Shown in pieces: positions 61,021 through 64,000 of a DNA stretch of 64,000 nt. The notes beneath the pieces are model-generated. The model was not told the origin of the DNA. It did no database searches and worked only from the letters and a program-made list of their open reading frames with translations. Location: contig NZ_CP022987.1 of assembly GCF_004022565.1 (NCBI RefSeq), forward strand, positions 434,001-498,000. Reading direction: 5' to 3'. Made by a program: the position numbers and the translations under genes. Origin of the DNA: Pollutimonas thiosulfatoxidans. Its GTDB lineage: Bacteria; Pseudomonadota; Gammaproteobacteria; Burkholderiales; Burkholderiaceae_B. Position 1 is the first letter of the stretch, and every line of letters starts with the position of its first letter.

Positions 61021-62250
61021 GTGAAACGACGTGTCGTCATTACCGGTCTGGGTATTGTTTCGCCAGTCGGCAACGATATTGACAGCGCATGGGACAATAT
61101 CGTGAATGGGCGTTCAGGTGTCGGACGTATTACGCGTTTTGATCCGTCCGCATTCAATGCCCAGATTGCGGGTGAAGTCAAAGATTTCGACATTACGCAG
61201 TACATGTCGGCCAAAGAGTCCAAGCAAATGGATACCTTCATCCATTACGGCGTGGCTGCAGGTGTACAGGCATGGCGTGATGCCGGCCTGGAGATCACCG
61301 ACGAAAACGCCGATCGCATCGGCACGATTATCGGATCCGGCATCGGCGGCCTGCCCCGGATAGAAGAAACTCAAATCGAATATCTGCAGCGCGGTCCGCG
61401 GCGCATATCGCCGTTTTTTGTACCGGCCTCGCTCATCAACCTGATCTCCGGTCAGTTGTCCATCATGCTGGGCCTTAAAGGCCCCAGCTATGCAGTGGTT
61501 TCGGCCTGCACCACCGGCTTGCACTCCATAGGCGATGCAGCGCGCCTGATCGAATACGGCGATGCCGATGTCATGGTGGCCGGCGGGGCCGAATCCACTG
61601 TGTCGCCCTTGGGCATAGGCGGCTTTGCCGCCATGCGGGCGCTTTCCACCCGTAACGACGACCCCACGACGGCTTCGCGCCCCTGGGATCGCGATCGCGA
61701 TGGCTTTGTGCTCGGCGAGGGTGCCGGCGTCCTGGTGCTGGAAGAGTACGAACATGCCCGCAAGCGTGGGGCGCGCATTTATGGTGAATTTGGCGGCTAC
61801 GGCATGAGCTCCGATGCCTATCACATCACCTCGCCCGACCGCGACGGCCCGCGCCGTGGCGTGGCGCATGCCTTGCGCAATGGCCAGGTCAATGGCGACG
61901 AAGTCGACTACGTCAACGCGCACGGCACCTCCACGCCATTGGGAGACAAAAACGAAACTGAAGCGCTCAAGCTGGCGTTTGGCGACCATGCCAAGAAGCT
62001 GGTCGTCAATTCCACCAAGTCGATGACCGGTCATCTGCTGGGGGCGGCCGGCGGCATCGAAGCGGTTTTCACTACGCTGGCTGTCTACCACCAAATATCG
62101 CCGCCCACGATCAACATCTTCAACCAGGACCCAGAGTGCGACCTGGACTACTGCGCCAACGAAGCGCGCAACATGAAGATAGACGTGGCGCTGTCCAACT
62201 CCTTCGGATTTGGCGGCACCAACGGTTCCATGATCGTGCGGAGGCTCTAG
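61021..62250 (+). CDS. fabF: 3-oxoacyl-ACP synthase II FabF
   Basis: Elongating condensing enzyme, needed for temperature control of unsaturated chain length. The 409-residue protein has catalytic C163 (VSACTTG), histidines in NAHGTSTPLGD and SMTGHLLGAAGG, and the closing NSFGFGGTNGS. The start is a GTG at 61021, with TAGGAG upstream, giving MKRRVVITGLG, the standard start. It is followed after 13 bp by the small YgfX-like gene. Confidence 0.96.
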   Translation: MKRRVVITGLGIVSPVGNDIDSAWDNIVNGRSGVGRITRFDPSAFNAQIAGEVKDFDITQYMSAKESKQMDTFIHYGVAAGVQAWRDAGLEITDENADRIGTIIGSGIGGLPRIEETQIEYLQRGPRRISPFFVPASLINLISGQLSIMLGLKGPSYAVVSACTTGLHSIGDAARLIEYGDADVMVAGGAESTVSPLGIGGFAAMRALSTRNDDPTTASRPWDRDRDGFVLGEGAGVLVLEEYEHARKRGARIYGEFGGYGMSSDAYHITSPDRDGPRRGVAHALRNGQVNGDEVDYVNAHGTSTPLGDKNETEALKLAFGDHAKKLVVNSTKSMTGHLLGAAGGIEAVFTTLAVYHQISPPTINIFNQDPECDLDYCANEARNMKIDVALSNSFGFGGTNGSMIVRRL

Positions 62251-62263
62251 GCTGAGGCCCCCC

Positions 62264-62611
62264 GTGGCTGCCACCGGGCAGTGGCCCATCCGTCGCACGC
62301 ACTGGACGGATCTGGCGGGCGCCGTGCTGGGCCGGCCCTTACCCGGCCAAGGTACACTGATACTGCGCACTGACGGGTGCTGGATGATCACCAGCCACGG
62401 TCAAGACCGGGTGCTGCACCTGGCCCATGCCTGGCAAGCATGGGCGTGGCTTACCCTCAGACTGGGCGACGACCCGCCTGTAGCGGCGTCGTCGGTACAG
62501 GTCACTATTTGGAAAGCCGCCGTCCCGAAGGCGGCGTGGCGCCAGTTGTGTCTGGCCGTGGCCCGGCAGCTTGCGCTGCCACGACGGGCCCATATCAAGG
62601 AAGCCTCATGA
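62264..62611 (+). CDS. Small protein resembling the soluble half of YgfX/CptA
   Basis: A 115-residue Trp-rich protein (eight tryptophans or more) starting at GTG 62264 and overlapping the rpoE start by ATGA. By eye, LILRTDGCWMITSHGQDRVLHLAHAW ... LTLRLGDD ... VTIWKAAVPKAAWRQLCLAVARQ (in part) follows the pattern of the C-terminal half of YgfX (CptA), which in other proteobacteria lies near rpoE. The two membrane helices at the N-terminus of YgfX are missing, and a stop at 62231 in the same frame rules out a much longer form. The similarity is weak, and a lineage-specific protein of unknown role is the alternative. Confidence 0.6.
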   Translation: MAATGQWPIRRTHWTDLAGAVLGRPLPGQGTLILRTDGCWMITSHGQDRVLHLAHAWQAWAWLTLRLGDDPPVAASSVQVTIWKAAVPKAAWRQLCLAVARQLALPRRAHIKEAS

Positions 62612-63207
62612 GCGAACGCGATGTCGATGCCGAACTGGTTGCACGAGTTCAGCGTGGCGACAAGCGCGCGTTCGATTTATTGGTTCTGAAGTATCAGCGC
62701 AAAATCATGCGCCTGCTGTCGCGAATGATACGTGACCCGGCCGAGGTCGAGGACGTGGCCCAGGAGGCCTTCATCAAGGCCTATCGAGCCTTGCCGCAAT
62801 TTCGCGGCGACAGCGCCTTTTATACATGGTTGTATCGGATCGCCATCAATACCGCCCGTAACTGGCAGGCCGCCAGCGGGCGGCGTCCCATTACGCTAAA
62901 TGCAATAGAAACCGAAGACGGTGAAACTTTTAGCCAGATCGATAACCTAACTGACAACAGCACCCCCGAATCCACGCTGGCCAGCCGCCAGGTGGTCGAA
63001 ACCGTCAACAAGGCCATCAACAGTTTGCCCGATGACCTGCGCACGGCAATTGTGCTGCGTGAAATCGAAGGTATGAGTTACGAAGACATCGCCCAGAGCA
63101 TGGGCTGCCCGATCGGTACGGTGCGCTCTCGCATCTTCCGCGCCCGGGAAGCCATCGCCGCCCAACTGCGGCCTGTGCTCGAAAGCGATACCGAGCGTCG
63201 TTGGTAA
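62608..63207 (+). CDS. rpoE: RNA polymerase sigma factor RpoE (sigma-24)
   Basis: Extracytoplasmic-function sigma factor of the envelope stress response. The 199-residue protein has region 2 (ELVARVQRGDKRAFDLLVLKYQRKI; DPAEVEDVAQEAFIKAYRAL; FYTWLYRIAINTARNW) and region 4 (LPDDLRTAIVLREIEGMSYEDIAQSMGCPIGTVRSRIFRAREAI). The ATG at 62608 has AAGGAA upstream. Anti-sigma genes rseA and rseB follow, completing the usual unit. No sigma-E-type promoter could be identified nearby with confidence. Confidence 0.96.
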   Translation: MSERDVDAELVARVQRGDKRAFDLLVLKYQRKIMRLLSRMIRDPAEVEDVAQEAFIKAYRALPQFRGDSAFYTWLYRIAINTARNWQAASGRRPITLNAIETEDGETFSQIDNLTDNSTPESTLASRQVVETVNKAINSLPDDLRTAIVLREIEGMSYEDIAQSMGCPIGTVRSRIFRAREAIAAQLRPVLESDTERRW

Positions 63208-63217
63208 GGAGCCAGGA

Positions 63218-63718
63218 ATGCAAGCGGTCCATCAAGCCAGAGTCGAACAGGAAGAAGAAACTTCCTGGGAAGCATCCGTATCCACCTGGATAGACGGAGA
63301 GGGCGAACCGCGGCCGGAAGAGCTTGATTCGCCCTACGGCCGCCAGGTGTGGGACACCTATCACCTTATCGGCGACGTCATGCGCAATGAGGATCTGGCC
63401 ATTAAACCCAGCGATCTTTTCTACGCCCGCGTCTCCAAGGCTATCGACGCCGAGCCGCACATCGTCGCGCCGCGCCTTGCGCGCCGCCGCGGGCCCTTGC
63501 GCGCCGGCCTTTCCGGCTTGGCTGTAGCGGCTGCAGTGGCCACGGTAGTGTGGGTCGCCTTGCCTTACTTTTCGGCTCCCGGAACTCCTGCGGCGCAAGA
63601 CACCCAAGTGCTCGCCAGCGCGGCCGACGATCCCGGCTTCAACGACTACCTGGACGCTCATCGCGAAATCGCCGGCATGAACCCCGTGCGCCAGGCATCG
63701 TTCGAGGTCGCTCGCTAA
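63218..63718 (+). CDS. rseA: Anti-sigma-E factor RseA/MucA-like
   Basis: Inner-membrane protein that holds RpoE inactive until cut by proteases. The 166-residue product has a cytoplasmic N-terminal domain with the zinc-less RseA pattern (SVSTWIDGEGEP...VWDTYHLIGDVMR), a single membrane helix at about 94-117 and a short periplasmic tail. The ATG follows AAGGAGCC by a short spacer, 10 bp after rpoE. Its stop and the rseB start share a base (TAATG). Confidence 0.9.
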   Translation: MQAVHQARVEQEEETSWEASVSTWIDGEGEPRPEELDSPYGRQVWDTYHLIGDVMRNEDLAIKPSDLFYARVSKAIDAEPHIVAPRLARRRGPLRAGLSGLAVAAAVATVVWVALPYFSAPGTPAAQDTQVLASAADDPGFNDYLDAHREIAGMNPVRQASFEVAR

Positions 63719-64000
63719 TGCGCAGGGCTGCCCGCAAGCTGCTTGCTCACCGTCGATGGTATTACGCTCTGGCGCTGGTGACTGCCTGTGCGGTCGCCAC
63801 GCCAGGTTATGCGGCAGACGCGCCCGACGACAGCACAGTGCCTGCCGTAGCCTTGCTTAAAAAGATGCACGCCGCCGCCCGTCAACTGGATTACGCCGGC
63901 GTCTATACCTACCAACACGGCTCCACCATGGTGTCATCCCGCGTGACCCATGTGGTTGACGGCACGGGCGAGCGCGAACGCATCGAGATGCTGGACGGGC
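63718..64000 (+). CDS. rseB: RseB/MucB-like periplasmic sigma-E regulator, 3' end cut by window edge
   Basis: The first 94 codons are present. The product starts with a basic signal peptide (MRRAARKLLAHRRW, hydrophobic core, cut near GYA-ADAP) followed by ALLKKMHAAARQLDYAGVYTYQHG and VDGTGERERIEMLDG, the conserved opening of RseB, which binds RseA and shields it from DegS. The ATG overlaps the rseA stop by one base. Confidence 0.92.
   Translation, partial: MRRAARKLLAHRRWYYALALVTACAVATPGYAADAPDDSTVPAVALLKKMHAAARQLDYAGVYTYQHGSTMVSSRVTHVVDGTGERERIEMLDG

Noticed and set aside
61114..62391. 425-codon minus-strand frame opposite fabF
   Set aside because: Antisense shadow of fabF; no motif, no ribosome site.

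Overview
The window reads as a stretch of core chromosome from a high-GC betaproteobacterium, most likely of the family Alcaligenaceae (Bordetella/Achromobacter/Pusillimonas relatives). This rests on gene content and fusions: an OmpR/EnvZ-type pair of the RisA/RisS kind, a TsaB-RimI fusion, a three-cysteine AhpC paired with AhpD, an intracellular polyhydroxybutyrate depolymerase, an RnfB-like protein joined to nth, and an rpoE-rseA-rseB locus directly behind the fatty-acid genes. The genus cannot be fixed from the sequence alone. Genes are densely packed, many overlap by the ATGA/GTGA/TAATG junctions of coupled translation, and no tRNA, rRNA, CRISPR array, prophage or transposase was seen.

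Layout, left to right. 1-8.2 kb: the 5' part of a large mechanosensitive channel gene (minus strand, cut by the window edge), serB, mfd, ispD-ispF and the peroxide-defence pair ahpC-ahpD. 8.2-14 kb: risA-risS, tsaB-rimI fusion, an iron-sulfur uracil-DNA glycosylase and lplT. 14.2-20.8 kb: smc-zipA-ligA, a chromosome and division operon. 20.8-21.3 kb: a non-coding stretch rich in inverted repeats. 21.3-23.3 kb: the coupled minus-strand operon msrB-yciB-bolA-ppiC. 23.6-33.4 kb: two complete branched-chain-amino-acid-type (Liv/HAAT) ABC transporters set tail to tail; the first carries a LivM-LivG fusion, the second has the order livG-livF-livK-livH-livM and an arginine in place of the Walker A lysine in LivF. 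33.5-38.5 kb: nth-rnfB, phaZ, fdxA, pncB and a flavodoxin-like gene. 38.5-44 kb: relA, trpB-trpA-accD. 44-46.9 kb: a type Va autotransporter of locally lower GC, the only clearly accessory-looking gene. 46.9-55.7 kb: rne, rluC and a HAD phosphatase, msrP-msrQ, and the minus-strand group maf, RsmI-like methyltransferase, lipoprotein amidase. 55.8-64 kb: yceD-rpmF-plsX-fabH-fabD-fabG-acpP-fabF followed by a small YgfX-like gene, rpoE, rseA and the start of rseB.

Functional themes are envelope building and protection. Fatty acid and phospholipid synthesis (accD, plsX, fabHDGF, acpP, lplT) sits beside the envelope-stress sigma factor and its anti-sigma factors. Oxidative repair recurs (ahpCD, msrB, msrPQ, nth, uracil-DNA glycosylase, mfd), as do nutrient and starvation functions (two Liv transporters, relA, phaZ).

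The window is mostly ordinary core genome. The non-coding structures deserve most attention: a perfect 32-bp inverted repeat bracketing 96 nt downstream of ligA, and a palindromic repeat of about 50 bp present twice, each time beside an intrinsic terminator. The fusions, the Walker A variant, the orphan RnfB-Nth pair, the autotransporter with an odd signal region and the membrane-segment-free YgfX-like gene are secondary leads. No wholly new system could be demonstrated.
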